From Bryobacterales bacterium (GTDB lineage Bacteria; Acidobacteriota; Terriglobia; Bryobacterales; Bryobacteraceae), in contig PNAJ01000057.1 of NCBI GenBank assembly GCA_003170295.1, forward strand, positions 1 through 64,000: a stretch of DNA of 64,000 nucleotides, given 5' to 3'. The notes beneath the pieces were generated by a model, which saw only the letters and a list, made by a program, of their open reading frames with translations, searched no databases and was not told the origin of the DNA. The position numbers and the translations under genes were made by a program. Below, piece after piece: positions 14,537 to 25,600 of this stretch; position 1 is the first letter of the stretch; each line of letters starts with the position of its first letter.

Positions 14537-14749
14537 TTAATCCTTCCTGCGTGTTACCAGGAGCGCGATGCCCCCAATGAGCGCCAGCGCGCCCAAGATG
14601 GGAGGCAGCGGTATAGTATGAGTCCGGTCGCGAGTCGCATGGATCGGTCCGATGTCCACGACCTTTTCGCTGGTCGTGTACGTAAATCCTCCCCACGCAA
14701 GACCGAATATACCAAGCGTAATCAGGATCAGCCCGATCGTCTTGTTCAC
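14537..14749 (-). CDS. DUF3185-like small membrane protein
   Basis: A 70-residue protein with two membrane helices (IGLILITLGIFGLAWGGF and ILGALALIGGIALLV) joined by a polar loop (TTSEKVVDIGPIHATRDR) and ending in basic residues. The helix-loop-helix form with TSEKVVDIGPI in the loop is characteristic of DUF3185-type proteins, often annotated near CsbD-like genes. It lies between the CsbD-like gene (23-base gap) and the DUF3309-like gene (43-base gap). Function unknown; probable inner-membrane protein. Confidence 0.85.
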   Translation of the reverse strand: MNKTIGLILITLGIFGLAWGGFTYTTSEKVVDIGPIHATRDRTHTIPLPPILGALALIGGIALLVTRRKD

Positions 14750-14772
14750 AGCTCCTCCCCCGTTGGGTTCAT

Positions 14773-14952
14773 CTACTTCTCGATCACCCTTTCAACTTGC
14801 CCGACTTTCTTTTGAATTTTGCCGGCGAGGTTTTCGGTTTGGCCGTCGGTGGTCAGTTTGGGGTTGTTCGTGACCTGCCCCGCCTTCTCTTTGACTTTCC
14901 CTTTCAGCTCATGAAGATTACCTTCGATCTGATCTTTCGTGCTCGATTTCAT
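14773..14952 (-). CDS. CsbD-family stress protein
   Basis: A 59-residue, highly charged protein with the CsbD repeat pattern: STKDQIEGNLHELKGKVKEK, then LTTDGQTENLAGKIQKKVGQ. CsbD proteins are small cytoplasmic general-stress proteins, sigma-B controlled in Bacillus, of unsettled function. An AAGGAG ribosome site lies just upstream of the ATG at 14952. It is the first gene of a minus-strand trio with the DUF3185- and DUF3309-like genes and is divergent from the lmo0937-like gene. Confidence 0.93.
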   Translation of the reverse strand: MKSSTKDQIEGNLHELKGKVKEKAGQVTNNPKLTTDGQTENLAGKIQKKVGQVERVIEK

Positions 14953-15126
14953 TGATTTCTCCTTCTGGGCATTGCCCTCTGCAAGATTTGGAAGCCGGAA
15001 CGAGTCAAGCTTCCATCAATTGGAAGCACGTTTCTCACCGAACCAATTATGGCTTCGGTTCTAAACGTGCAGTAGAGCAGGTGTCTCGCGCAGGTAGGCG
15101 AAATCTAGAGGCAATGGAGTGAGATT

Positions 15127-15276
15127 ATGCTTTGGACACTGGTCGCGGTTTTCTTGATTCTATGGCTATTGGGCTTCAGCATGAGCATTGGAGGGAACCT
15201 GATTCATTTGCTGTTGGTGGTAGCCCTCGTGGTTTTCGTGATTAACCTGCTGAGCGGCCGGCGAGGCGCAGTCTAG
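15127..15276 (+). CDS. lmo0937-family tiny membrane protein
   Basis: A 49-residue, nearly wholly hydrophobic protein: MLWTLVAVFLILWLLGFS, a short polar turn (MSIGGN) and LIHLLLVVALVVFVINLL, ending GRRGAV. The MLWT start, W-LG centre, IHxLLVVA helix and basic end are those of the lmo0937 family, found widely as a stress-associated membrane peptide. A GGAGTGA sequence precedes the ATG. It is divergent from the CsbD gene across a 174-base spacer which holds an inverted repeat (GCTTCC 15009-15014, GGAAGC 15022-15027). Confidence 0.88.
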   Translation: MLWTLVAVFLILWLLGFSMSIGGNLIHLLLVVALVVFVINLLSGRRGAV

Positions 15277-15333
15277 GGCTGCGAATGGCCCACGGCGCAT
15301 CACTTGACCTAATGTCGTCACGCAAAAGTTTCG

Positions 15334-15360
15334 CGGGCTAGCTCACAGGACGCTAGCCCG
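15334..15360. terminator. Convergent-gene hairpin
   Basis: CGGGCTAGC (15334-15342) and GCTAGCCCG (15352-15360) form a perfect 9-bp stem with a 9-base loop between the lmo0937-like gene and the convergent permease gene. It lacks a T-run on either side, so it may stop transcription only with Rho or simply stabilise ends. Confidence 0.5.
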
Positions 15361-15368
15361 ATGAGGCC

Positions 15369-17879
15369 CTACTCGTATCGCAACGCCACCATGGGATCGA
15401 TCTTCGATGCGCGCCTGGCCGGAATGTACCCTGCGAAAGTACCCACGATCAGGAGTATTGCCCCAGCGACGATAAACGTCAGAGGATCGGTGGGCGTCAA
15501 TCCGAACAGTTGGCTTTCGACGAATCGAGTACCTGCGATCGCCGCGACAATTCCCGCCACCGCACCCGCGATCATTAAGAGCATTACTTCGTGCAAAATC
15601 ATTCCGATTACGTTCGATCTTTGCGCGCCCAGGGCCATCCGGAGGCCGATTTCATTGGTCCGCCGTGCGACTCCGTACGACATGACGCCATAGAGTCCGA
15701 TGGCGGCGAGCGTCACGGCGAGGATCCCGAAGAATGCGGAAAGGCGAGCGACCAGCCGCTCCTGAACCACGCTTGCGTCCATCAGTTCGCGAACCTCTTT
15801 AATGCTCAGAATCGGCAGGTTGCGATTGACGGCTTGCACTTCCCGCCGCAGCAGTGCTTCCACGGCTGCCGGATTTCCCGCTGCCCGAATTTCGAAGTTC
15901 GCCGTCGTGATTCCATCGATCGGCTGGAAGTACGATACGTAGAAACGCCGTACTTGCGGATCCCGGAAGTCATGATCCCGCGCGTCGCTGACGACGCCGA
16001 CGATTTCGAGCGCCAGCTTGTCGAAGGTGACGTGCTTGCCGATCGGATTCGCGCCTTTGAAATAAAACTTCGCCATGGTGTCGTTGACGATGGTGACCCG
16101 CTGCGCGCCTGGACTATCGCGCTCCGTCATGTCGCGGCCCAATAGGATCGGAATGCCGATGTTGGTAAAGTACCCTGGCCCGATCTGATCGAATCGCGCG
16201 TTCTTATCGTCCGGTCCGCTCGGTGTAAATCCTTCGACGTCGATACCCGTACCGGAGTCCGTACCCGAAAACAGACCGTTCTCTGAAAACGTCGCGGCAC
16301 GGACGCCTGGCAGCGCCGCGATCCGGTCGAGCAGGTTTTTGCAGACGCGTCCGATATCGTCCCCACGATATCCCGCGCTGATGGGGTCAAGGCGCAACAG
16401 CACCAGGCGCTCGGGATTGTAGCCGACGTTCTGCGATTGCAAATTGTAGAGCGTTCGCAGGAACAAGCCCGCACCGATCAGCAGGAGCAGCGAAACGGAA
16501 ACTTGCGCCGCCACCAGCACCTTCGCCATGCCCACGCGACGCCCGCCCGCGGAGCCTCGCGAGGCTTCCTTCATGGTGTCGGCCAGACTCACTCGCGTGG
16601 CGCGTAATGCCGGCGCGAGTCCGAACAGCAGTCCCGTGACGATCGAGATCACTGCCATGAATGCCAGCGTCCGCCAGTCAATGGTGAAGGGCAGAGTGAT
16701 CTGGTCCTGCTCGCTTGAGACCATCGAGACCAGCACTCTGGTTCCTAAAACAGCGAACGCCAGTCCTAGCGCGCCGCCGATGACCGATAGCACAAGACTC
16801 TCGGTCAGCAATTGGCGGATCAATCGTCCCCGGCGCGCGCCCATCGACAATCGCACAGCGATCTCGCGCCCTCGCGCCGTGGCGCGTGCGAGCAAAAGAT
16901 TCGCGACATTCAAGCATGCGATCAATAGCACCAATCCCACCGCGGTCATCAACACTAGCAACGGTTGTGAGAACTGCCGCCGCAGTTGGCCGAAGCCCTT
17001 TTCACCCGATTCGACATTGCGATTGGACTGCGCGATACGCCGCTTCAGGTCGTCCGTCAGTTTGTCGCCTTGTTCGTCGGTAAGGATCTGCCTCCAGAGC
17101 ACGGTGACCGCGGCCCGTGCCTGCTCGACGCTCACGCCCGGTTTCAATCGACCCATGAGATAGAGGAACGATACGCTTTGACGCTGCTTCAACCACGGCC
17201 GGCCGGGCATCGCCGATGCCTGCATCATCATGGGAATCCAAATGTCGGTAGACGTTCCCACGGAGTCCCCGAAAAATTCCGGCAGAGCGACTCCCACGAT
17301 GGTCAGCACCGCTCCCTCCATCGATCGCGACGCGCCCGGCCCATCGTATATATCGAGCCCGCCAGTGTTGGCGTTTCCCGACCCTGACCGTACCTGGATC
17401 TTCTTTCCGAGCACGTCCGCCGATCCGCCGAACATGCGCTTCCAATAGCCGTTGCTGATCACCGCCACAGGACTCGATTCCGGAGCACGGTCGTCCTCGG
17501 GAAGAAGTGTCCGGCCGAGGATCGAGTTCACGCCCAACATCTGAAAATAGTTGGCCGTCACGAGCTCGCCGGTCGCCTGACCGGAGGGTTGTCCCGGAAT
17601 GCTGACCGTCATGTCGCTTAACGAATGCGTCGCCACTACGCTTGAAAAAACCTGGTTCCGATCGCGAATATCTTCGTACCGCGGAAAAGAAAACTGCCCG
17701 CGGATCACGGCCAGTTCGGAGGGATTGCGCACCGGCAGCAGCTTCAGCATCACATGATCGATCAGCCCGAAAATCGCGGTATTGGCGCCGATCCCCAGGG
17801 CCAGCGACAGCGTCGCGATAAACGCGAATCCCGGATTACGCAGCAACTGCCGCAGTGCGTAGCGAAAGTCCTGTAACAC
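15369..17879 (-). CDS. Large MacB/FtsX-type orphan ABC permease (ADOP)
   Basis: An 836-residue permease with two FtsX-like modules. It starts FRYALRQLLRNPGFAFIATL, has one helix, then a MacB periplasmic core (about 50-260), three helices (LLVLMTAVGLVLLIACLNVA onward), a second helix-plus-core unit and three final helices ending IPARRASKIDPMVALRYE. The duplicated layout and LSLALGIGANTAIF motif mark the acidobacterial duplicated orphan permease group; no ATPase gene is adjacent. Unlike the copy at 52034 it lacks the N-terminal cytoplasmic helix bundle and a PadR neighbour. Start is GTG 17879 with AGGAGG 8 bases upstream. Probable role: envelope export or lipoprotein/macrolide efflux with an ATPase encoded elsewhere. 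Confidence 0.92.
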   Translation of the reverse strand: MLQDFRYALRQLLRNPGFAFIATLSLALGIGANTAIFGLIDHVMLKLLPVRNPSELAVIRGQFSFPRYEDIRDRNQVFSSVVATHSLSDMTVSIPGQPSGQATGELVTANYFQMLGVNSILGRTLLPEDDRAPESSPVAVISNGYWKRMFGGSADVLGKKIQVRSGSGNANTGGLDIYDGPGASRSMEGAVLTIVGVALPEFFGDSVGTSTDIWIPMMMQASAMPGRPWLKQRQSVSFLYLMGRLKPGVSVEQARAAVTVLWRQILTDEQGDKLTDDLKRRIAQSNRNVESGEKGFGQLRRQFSQPLLVLMTAVGLVLLIACLNVANLLLARATARGREIAVRLSMGARRGRLIRQLLTESLVLSVIGGALGLAFAVLGTRVLVSMVSSEQDQITLPFTIDWRTLAFMAVISIVTGLLFGLAPALRATRVSLADTMKEASRGSAGGRRVGMAKVLVAAQVSVSLLLLIGAGLFLRTLYNLQSQNVGYNPERLVLLRLDPISAGYRGDDIGRVCKNLLDRIAALPGVRAATFSENGLFSGTDSGTGIDVEGFTPSGPDDKNARFDQIGPGYFTNIGIPILLGRDMTERDSPGAQRVTIVNDTMAKFYFKGANPIGKHVTFDKLALEIVGVVSDARDHDFRDPQVRRFYVSYFQPIDGITTANFEIRAAGNPAAVEALLRREVQAVNRNLPILSIKEVRELMDASVVQERLVARLSAFFGILAVTLAAIGLYGVMSYGVARRTNEIGLRMALGAQRSNVIGMILHEVMLLMIAGAVAGIVAAIAGTRFVESQLFGLTPTDPLTFIVAGAILLIVGTFAGYIPARRASKIDPMVALRYE

Positions 17880-18097
17880 AGGCGGTTCCTCCTATTTAAA
17901 ATTAGACTCCCAGCGTGCCGCCAGGTTAGCAGGGGCGCATCTTTCGGTGAAACGTTGGGCTGCCTTCGAGTCTCAATATAAGGTAGTATTATTTTCACTC
18001 GGTCCAGCAACGGAGAGGCGGATATCACCTGTGATCAAACCGTGATCGCGCCGGTGCGAGACGTTAGGTTAATTGTTCATGCCAGAGGACTCAGCTC

Positions 18098-19396
18098 ATG
18101 ATTGAGCAACACGAACCGCCCCTGCAACTTCCCGCGGCCGTTGCGCCGCCACCGCCTGCCGAAAAGAAACCTCCTTCGCATAAAGGGTGGATTTGGGTGG
18201 CGGTTCTGATCGTGGTGGCTGCTGCCGCTTATTTTCTCTGGCCCAAACTCACCTCTACGCCGGCCGCCGTGCCTGCAAAAGGCTCAGGCAAAGGCGGCGG
18301 GGGCGGTGGGGCTCCGGTGATCGCGGTGCGATCCCGCAAGGGCGACATGGGGGTTTATTTTACCGGCCTGGGCACCGTTACTCCGCTCAACACGGTGACC
18401 GTGAAGAGCCGCGTGGACGGACAGTTGCTGAAGGTCCAATACAAGGAAGGCGAACTGGTCCATCAGGACGATGTGCTGGTCGAGATCGATCCGCGACCTT
18501 ATGAAGCGGCGTTGATGCAAGCGGAAGGGACGCTTGCGAAGGACTCGGCGACGCTGGCCAATGCGCGCATCGATTTCGCGCGCTACCAAACGCTGTTGAG
18601 CCAGCAGGCGATCCCGGAACAGACGTTTGCCACTCAAAAAGCCGTCGTCGCGCAGGAGGAGGGAGTGGTTAAGACCGATGATGGCTTAGTCGAGAATGCG
18701 AAGCTCAACTTAACGTACGCCCACATTACCGCTCCCATCACTGGCGTCATCGGCTTGCGCCTGGTGGATCCCGGGAATATAGTTCACGCGTCCGATGCCA
18801 ACGGACTGCTGGTCATCACGCAGATTCAGCCGATCAGCGCCATCTTTACGATCGCCGAAGATCAGCTCCAGGTAGTTCTTCAAAAAAAGAGGGCGGGGCA
18901 AAAATTGCAAGTAGACGCTTACGATCGCGAGATGAAGACCAGGCTTGCGCAAGGATGGTTGACGACGCTCGACAACCAGATCGACCAGACCACCGGTACA
19001 CTCAAGCTGCGGGCGACCTTTGACAATCACGACAATGCGCTATTTCCCAATCAGTTCGTAAACATACGCTTGCTGGTGGAAGAGAAGCGAGGAGTCATCC
19101 TGGTTTCGACGGCCACCATTCAGCGGAACTCTCAATCGACTTATGTATACGTGGTGAATCCGAATTCGACGGTGACGGTGCGAAAGGTAACAATTGGCAC
19201 CACCGAAGGCGATGATTCGGAAATTACCTCGGGGCTGACCGTGGGCGAGGTGGTCGTGATGACCGGCGTCGATAAGCTTCAGGAAGGAAGCAAGGTCACC
19301 GCGCAAATCCCCGGTGAAACTGCTTCACCAGGCGCATCACAAAAGTCGTCGGCGAGCACGGCAACAAAAAGTGGAAAAACCCGGAAAGGAAAGTAG
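18098..19396 (+). CDS. mdtA: RND efflux periplasmic adaptor (MdtA-like)
   Basis: A 432-residue membrane-fusion protein. After a Pro-rich cytoplasmic start comes one inner-membrane helix (WIWVAVLIVVAAAAYFL), then the adaptor core: lipoyl half (VTVKSRVDGQLLKVQYKEGE), alpha-hairpin (about 150-230), second lipoyl half (NLTYAHITAPITGVIGLRLV), beta-barrel and membrane-proximal domain (SGLTVGEVVVMTGVDKLQEG). It ends in a Ser/Thr/Lys-rich tail. Its stop abuts the GTG start of the first RND pump, and a second pump follows: the MdtA-MdtB-MdtC order. It links pump to an outer-membrane TolC encoded elsewhere; the nearest TolC-type gene (44310-45563) belongs to the metal efflux set. Confidence 0.93.
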   Translation: MIEQHEPPLQLPAAVAPPPPAEKKPPSHKGWIWVAVLIVVAAAAYFLWPKLTSTPAAVPAKGSGKGGGGGGAPVIAVRSRKGDMGVYFTGLGTVTPLNTVTVKSRVDGQLLKVQYKEGELVHQDDVLVEIDPRPYEAALMQAEGTLAKDSATLANARIDFARYQTLLSQQAIPEQTFATQKAVVAQEEGVVKTDDGLVENAKLNLTYAHITAPITGVIGLRLVDPGNIVHASDANGLLVITQIQPISAIFTIAEDQLQVVLQKKRAGQKLQVDAYDREMKTRLAQGWLTTLDNQIDQTTGTLKLRATFDNHDNALFPNQFVNIRLLVEEKRGVILVSTATIQRNSQSTYVYVVNPNSTVTVRKVTIGTTEGDDSEITSGLTVGEVVVMTGVDKLQEGSKVTAQIPGETASPGASQKSSASTATKSGKTRKGK

Positions 19397-22300
19397 GTGA
19401 ATCCGTCCCGGATATTTATTCTGCGGCCGGTAGCCACCACCATGTTCATGGTAGGAATCCTGCTGGCAGGCGCGGTCGGGTACACACAATTGCCGGTTTC
19501 GGCACTGCCGGAGGTGGATTACCCCATCATCCAGGTGATTACGTTCTACCCCGGCGCGAGTCCCGATGTGATGGCGTCAGCGGTGACGGCTCCGCTCGAA
19601 CGTCAGTTCGGGCAGGTGCCCGGACTTCAACAGATGACCTCCACGAGCTCAGATGGGAGCTCGGTAATTACACTGCAATTCAATCTCAACCTGAGCATCG
19701 ATGTGGCCGAGCAGGAAGTGCAGCAATCGATCAACGCTTCCGGAACTTACTTGCCGCCGGACTTGCCCGCGCCTCCTATTTACAGCAAAACCAATCCCGC
19801 GGATACGCCCATCCTGACACTGGCGCTGACTTCGACGGAGCTTCCGCTCTCACGAGTCGAGGATCTTGCCGACACGCGGCTTGCACCTAAGATTTCGCAG
19901 TTGCCCGGCGTGGGTCTGGTCAGCATCAGCGGAGGACAGAAGCCCGCGGTAAGGATTCAGGCCAATCCCACATCACTGGGATCTTACGGGCTCAACTTAG
20001 AAGATGTGCGGACCGCCATTATCGCCGCGAACGCAAATCAGGCGAAAGGGAATTTCGATGGGCCGCATCAGGCGTACCAGATCGGGGCCAACGATCAACT
20101 GCTCTCAAGTAGCGACTATGCCGCGCTCATCATTGCTTACAAAAATGGAGCACCTGTAAAGCTGACGGATGTCGCCGATGTGGTCGATGACGCCGAGAAC
20201 CTGCGCCAGGCCGCCTGGATGAATGAAGTTCCGGCGGTGATCCTGAATATTCAGCGGCAGCCCGGGGCGAATATTATCTCGGTGGTCGATCATATTAAAT
20301 TACTACTGCCGACGCTAACTACGTCACTTCCCGCGTCTGTGGACGTCAAGATCCTAACCGATCGGACGACCACGATCCGGGCGTCGGTCAGCGACGTTCA
20401 GTTCGAACTAATGCTCACGGTTGCGCTAGTGGTGATGGTTATGTTTCTATTCCTGCGTAATTTGTCCGCCACCATCATCCCGAGTATCGCGGTTCCGATT
20501 TCGCTGGTAGCTACCTTCGGAGTGATGTACCTGCTGGGGTACAGTTTGAACAATTTGACATTGATGGCGCTCACTATTTCCACGGGGTTCGTGGTGGACG
20601 ATGCGATCGTCATGATCGAGAATATTTCCCGCTATATAGAAGCCGGTGAGCCTCCCATGCAGGCGGCGCTCAAAGGGTCCGGGCAGATTGGCTTCACAAT
20701 CGTCTCGCTCACTGTTTCACTAATCGCGGTTCTCATTCCTCTCCTCTTTATGGGCGATATCGTGGGCCGCCTGTTTCGCGAGTTTGCGATTACTCTGAGC
20801 GTGACTATTCTCGCCTCCGCCGTGGTTTCGCTTACCGTCACACCGATGATGTGTTCCCTGCTTTTAAAGCACACTCCAGCGGAAAAGCAGGGACGGTTTT
20901 ATCTCGCGTCGGAGCGGGTATTCAACGCGGTGATTGACTACTATGCGAAAACCCTGCGATTTGTGCTTCGCTACCAATTGACCACCTTACTGGTAGCCAT
21001 CGGGACTCTGGCCTTTACCATTCTTCTTTTCATCATCATTCCCAAAGGGTTTTTCCCGGTTCAAGATACCGGAGTCATCCAGGGCGTCTCCGAAGCGGCC
21101 CAGTCGGTATCTTTTCCGGAAATGGCCAGCGAGCAGCAGCAGTTGACCAGGATCATCTTGCAAGATCCAGCGGTGGAGAATCTGTCCTCCTTCATCGGCG
21201 TCGATGGCACGAACACCACTCTCAATAGCGGGCGCATTCTGATTAATCTAAAGCCCGTTAGCGTTAGAAAAATCAATGCCAGCGACGTCATTCGACGCTT
21301 ACAGCCGGAATTGGCGAAGGTGGCGGGGATCACTTTGTTTATGCAACCGGTACAAGACCTCTCGGTAGAAGACCGAGTGAGCCGGACACAATATCAGTAC
21401 ACTCTGGAGGACGCCAATGTCGATGAGCTGAATACCTTCGCGCCGCAGATGCTCGGCCGGCTGCAGCAGTTGCCCGAGTTGCGGGACGTCGCCAGCGACC
21501 AGCAGGTTTTGGGTTTGCGTGCAAAACTGGTATTCGATCGAAACACGGCCGCGCGTTTCGGCATCACGACCGCGTCGATAGATCAAACGCTTTACGACGC
21601 CTACGGACAGCGCTTGGTTTCGACCATGTTTACACAGTTAAACCAATACCACGTGGTGTTGGAAGTCAAGCCAGGGTTTCAGCAAAATCCTTCAAACTTG
21701 AGCGATCTGTTTATCCGGACCGCCGCAGGAGTGTCGGGCGCGCCTTCAAGCGGGGGCGCGACAAGTGTATCGAGTGTACCAGCTGGCGGCGCCAATCAAT
21801 CGTCTTTGGCGTTTCCGGGCGGCAACCAGATCCCACTGAGTGCCTTTTCACATGTTGAGCAAACTTCGGTTCCAATTACCGTGAACCACCAGGGCCAGTT
21901 TCCCGTAGTGACTCTGTCGTTTAATTTGGCTCCGAATGTTTCTCTCGGGGAAGCGGTCACCGCTGTGGACAAAGTTAAGAATGGGATGAATATGCCGCCG
22001 AGTGTACAGGTCGCTTATCAGGGTACTGCGCAGGCTTTCCAGGCGTCCTTAGCGAATGAGCCTATTCTAATTGCGGCGGCTCTAATTACGGTCTATCTAG
22101 TGTTGGGCGTGCTGTATGAAAGCTACATCCATCCGATTACGATTCTATCAACGCTTCCCTCCGCGGGCGTGGGCGCTTTGCTGGCCCTCATCATTTGCCG
22201 GGATGACTTCAGTGTGATCGCCCTTATCGGCTTGGTGCTTCTCATCGGCATCGTGAAGAAGAACGCTATTATGATGATCGATTTCGCTCTCGCGGCGGAG

Positions 22301-22612
22301 CGCCATGATGGCATGAAGCCGGAAGACGCGATTTATCAGGCTTGCCTGCTGCGTTTTCGTCCCATCATGATGACCACCATGGCCGCGTTGCTGGGTGCGT
22401 TGCCGTTGGCGCTCGCTGGCGGTAGCGGCTCGGAACTGCGCCGGCCCCTGGGCATCACGATCATTGGCGGGCTGTTGATCAGCCAGTTGCTGACTCTTTT
22501 CACGACCCCAGTGATCTACATCTGGTTCGATCGTCTGGCCGCGCGATTCTCACGTCAACCGAGGGAGTCAAAGACGCTTAACTCGGGCGGCGAGCCGCTT
22601 GCGGCCGAGTAA
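19397..22612 (+). CDS. mdtB: RND multidrug efflux pump subunit (MdtB-like)
   Basis: A 1071-residue proton-driven inner-membrane pump of the HAE1-RND type with 12 helices and two large periplasmic loops. Seen: [20 protein letters not shown] start, [12 protein letters not shown], helix-4 motif [19 protein letters not shown] with the proton-relay aspartates, and the matching helix-10 [17 protein letters not shown] Gly/Ser-rich insert (about 780-800, [19 protein letters not shown]) lies in the second periplasmic loop and is absent from the next pump. GTG start directly follows the adaptor stop. MdtB and MdtC form a B2C heterotrimer in enterobacteria; the same is likely here. Confidence 0.95.
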   Translation: MNPSRIFILRPVATTMFMVGILLAGAVGYTQLPVSALPEVDYPIIQVITFYPGASPDVMASAVTAPLERQFGQVPGLQQMTSTSSDGSSVITLQFNLNLSIDVAEQEVQQSINASGTYLPPDLPAPPIYSKTNPADTPILTLALTSTELPLSRVEDLADTRLAPKISQLPGVGLVSISGGQKPAVRIQANPTSLGSYGLNLEDVRTAIIAANANQAKGNFDGPHQAYQIGANDQLLSSSDYAALIIAYKNGAPVKLTDVADVVDDAENLRQAAWMNEVPAVILNIQRQPGANIISVVDHIKLLLPTLTTSLPASVDVKILTDRTTTIRASVSDVQFELMLTVALVVMVMFLFLRNLSATIIPSIAVPISLVATFGVMYLLGYSLNNLTLMALTISTGFVVDDAIVMIENISRYIEAGEPPMQAALKGSGQIGFTIVSLTVSLIAVLIPLLFMGDIVGRLFREFAITLSVTILASAVVSLTVTPMMCSLLLKHTPAEKQGRFYLASERVFNAVIDYYAKTLRFVLRYQLTTLLVAIGTLAFTILLFIIIPKGFFPVQDTGVIQGVSEAAQSVSFPEMASEQQQLTRIILQDPAVENLSSFIGVDGTNTTLNSGRILINLKPVSVRKINASDVIRRLQPELAKVAGITLFMQPVQDLSVEDRVSRTQYQYTLEDANVDELNTFAPQMLGRLQQLPELRDVASDQQVLGLRAKLVFDRNTAARFGITTASIDQTLYDAYGQRLVSTMFTQLNQYHVVLEVKPGFQQNPSNLSDLFIRTAAGVSGAPSSGGATSVSSVPAGGANQSSLAFPGGNQIPLSAFSHVEQTSVPITVNHQGQFPVVTLSFNLAPNVSLGEAVTAVDKVKNGMNMPPSVQVAYQGTAQAFQASLANEPILIAAALITVYLVLGVLYESYIHPITILSTLPSAGVGALLALIICRDDFSVIALIGLVLLIGIVKKNAIMMIDFALAAERHDGMKPEDAIYQACLLRFRPIMMTTMAALLGALPLALAGGSGSELRRPLGITIIGGLLISQLLTLFTTPVIYIWFDRLAARFSRQPRESKTLNSGGEPLAAE

Positions 22613-22615
22613 TCG

Positions 22616-25600
22616 ATGAACATTTCCGAACCCTTCATCAGAAAGCCTGTCGCGACGACGCTCATGGTCGTGGCTATTACGCTGGCCGGGGCGGCGGCCT
22701 ACCGGCTGCTCCCGGTATCGCCATTACCGCAAGTGGAGTTTCCGACTATCTCCGTAAGCGCCGGTCTGCCGGGCGCGAGTCCCGAGACGATGGCTTCCTC
22801 CGTGGCGACGCCGCTCGAACGTCAATTCGGACGGATTGCAGCAGTTACGGAGATGACCTCGTCGAGCGCTCTCGGGTCCACAAGCATCACTCTGCAATTC
22901 GACCTGAACCGAGACATCGACGCCGCTGCACGCGATGTGCAAGCCGCCATCAATGCGGCTCGCGGGAACCTTCCGGCCAATCTTCCTAACAATCCTTCCT
23001 ATCGGAAAGTAAATCCGGCGGATTCTCCTATTTTTATGCTGGCGCTTACCTCGCCGACGCTGACGAGAGGCCAGATGTATGATGCGGCATCGACGATTAT
23101 GGCGCAGAAGCTATCGCAGGTTACCGGCGTCGGCCAGGTGACCGTGGGAGGAAGCTCGCTTCCGAGCGTTCGTATTGAGCTCAATCCGCCCGCCTTGAAC
23201 AAATATGGTATTGGTCTCGATCAGGTGAGAACCATACTAAGCAATGCCAACGCCAATATACCGAAGGGCCATTTTTCCGACGGTCTCCGGATGTGGGAAG
23301 TGGGCGCCAACGATCAGATCTTCAAAGCCAGCGACTACGAAGGGTTAGTAGTGGCTTACCGCAATGGATCGGCGATTCGCATCTCCGACATTGGACACGC
23401 ACAGGACTCGGTTGAAAACCTCCGCAATGCAGGCTATGCCAACGGCAAGCCATCCGTTCTGGTGATTATCTTCCGGCAGCCCGGCGCGAATATCATCGAT
23501 ACCGTGGACCGGATTCGCGCCATCCTTCCCCAGGTTAAAGCTTCTATTCCGCAGTCCATCGACGTTAAGGTGGCGATGGATCAAACCGTCACGATCCGCG
23601 CTTCGGTAAACGATACGGAACGGACTTTGGCGTTGTCGGTTGGCCTTGTGATTCTCGTAGTCTTCTTTTTCCTGAGGAATCTGCGGACTACCTTTATTCC
23701 GAGCGTTGCAGTTCCGGTGTCCCTGGTCGGGACCTTCGGCGTGATGTACCTGCTTAACTATAGTCTCGACAATTTATCGTTGATGGCCTTAACTATCTCT
23801 ACCGGCTTTGTAGTCGATGACGCAATCGTCGTGATTGAGAACGTCACCCGCTATCTCGAAATGGGCCTGCCTCCGTTCGAAGCCGCTCTCAAGGGCGCCC
23901 AGGAGGTAGGCTTTACCGTGCTTACCATCAGCATTTCGCTGGTCGCGGTATTTATCCCATTGCTCCTGATGGGAGGCATTGTAGGCCGTCTATTTAGAGA
24001 GTTCGCTGTAACTCTATCGGTCGCGATCGCTGTGTCGATGGTCGTTTCTCTTACCGCTACTCCCATGATGTGCGCTCACTTGCTGAAGCAGCAGCATTCC
24101 CACGGCTGGATGTATGAAAAGAGTGAGCGAGCCTTCACCGCGATGATCAACGCTTACGGCAGAAGTCTCTCGTTAGCGCTCCGGTTTCGTGCGATCACAC
24201 TCTTAGTCTTGCTGGCCACCATCGGATTGAACGTGTACTTATTCATCCACGTGCCGAAAGGCTTCTTTCCCCAGCAGGACACGGGACGAATTCAAGGGTC
24301 GATTCAAGCCGATCAGGATACATCCTTTCAGGCCATGGACAAAATACTCCTCCCGATGATTAATATTGTTGCCGCCGACCCGGCCGTTGACACTGTGAAT
24401 GGATTCACCGGGGGTGGTGGCTCCTCTAATTCCGCGCGCATGTTCATCTCGCTTAAGCCGCTCGCGGAGCGAAAGATTACAGCCGACCTTATCATCGCCC
24501 GGCTGCGGCCGAAACTCGCCCGAGTGCCCGGGGCGACGCTGTTTCTGCAGGCGGCGCAGGACCTGCGCGTCGGTGGCAGGCAGAGCAATGCGCAATATCA
24601 GTTCGCGATGCGAGGCGATAATCTGCAAGATCTGAACCAGTTCGCCCCCAAGATGGTGGAGCAATTAAAAAGCATCCCTATCATTACCGACGTGAGCAGC
24701 GATCAGCAAGACCGCGGGCTGCAATCCCTGATTCAGTACGATCGCGTCACTGCCGCGCGCTTTGGGATCTCTCCACAAGTCATCGACGCGACACTTTACG
24801 ACGCCTTCGGCCAGCGCCCGGTGTCGACCATGTACACCGCGCTGAATCAGTATCACGTGGTGATGGAAGCCGCTCCGGAATTCTGGCAGGATCCACAGAT
24901 TTTAGGGCAGTTCTATGTAAACTCGCCCAGTGGGCAGCAAGTTCCCTTGAGCGCGTTTGCGAGATTCGCACCCGCTATTGCGCCGCTTACTGTGACTCAT
25001 GAGGGGCTCTTTCCGGCCGTGACTATTTCTTTCAACCTCAGGCCGGGTGCCGCGTTAGGAGACGCCGTCGAAGCTACTGACGCAGCGGCTGCGAAAGTCG
25101 GACTCCCCGCTACCATCCGCACAGCCTTCGCCGGAACGGCGCAAGCTTATCAGGATTCGCTCGCTACCGAGCCTATACTCGTCGGAGCGGCGCTGGTGAC
25201 GGTGTACATTATTCTGGCTATCCTCTATGAGAGTTATATCCACCCGATCACAATTATTTCCAGTCTTCCGGCGGCCAGTGTCGGCGCATTGCTGGCGCTC
25301 CAGTTGACCCACACGGACCTCAGTATCATCGCTATCATCGGAATCATTCTGCTGATTGGAATCGTCAAGAAAAACGCGATTATGATGATCGACTTCGCAC
25401 TCGCGGCCGAACGGATTGAAGGCAGGAATTCCTACGATTCGATCGTCGAAGCTTGCATCTTACGGTTCCGGCCCATCCTGATGACCACCATGGCCGCCCT
25501 GCTGGGCGCATTGCCGCTTGCGCTCGGCACTGGGACCGGATCTGAACTTAGACGGCCTCTGGGGATCACGATTATAGGAGGGCTGATCGCGAGTCAGTTA

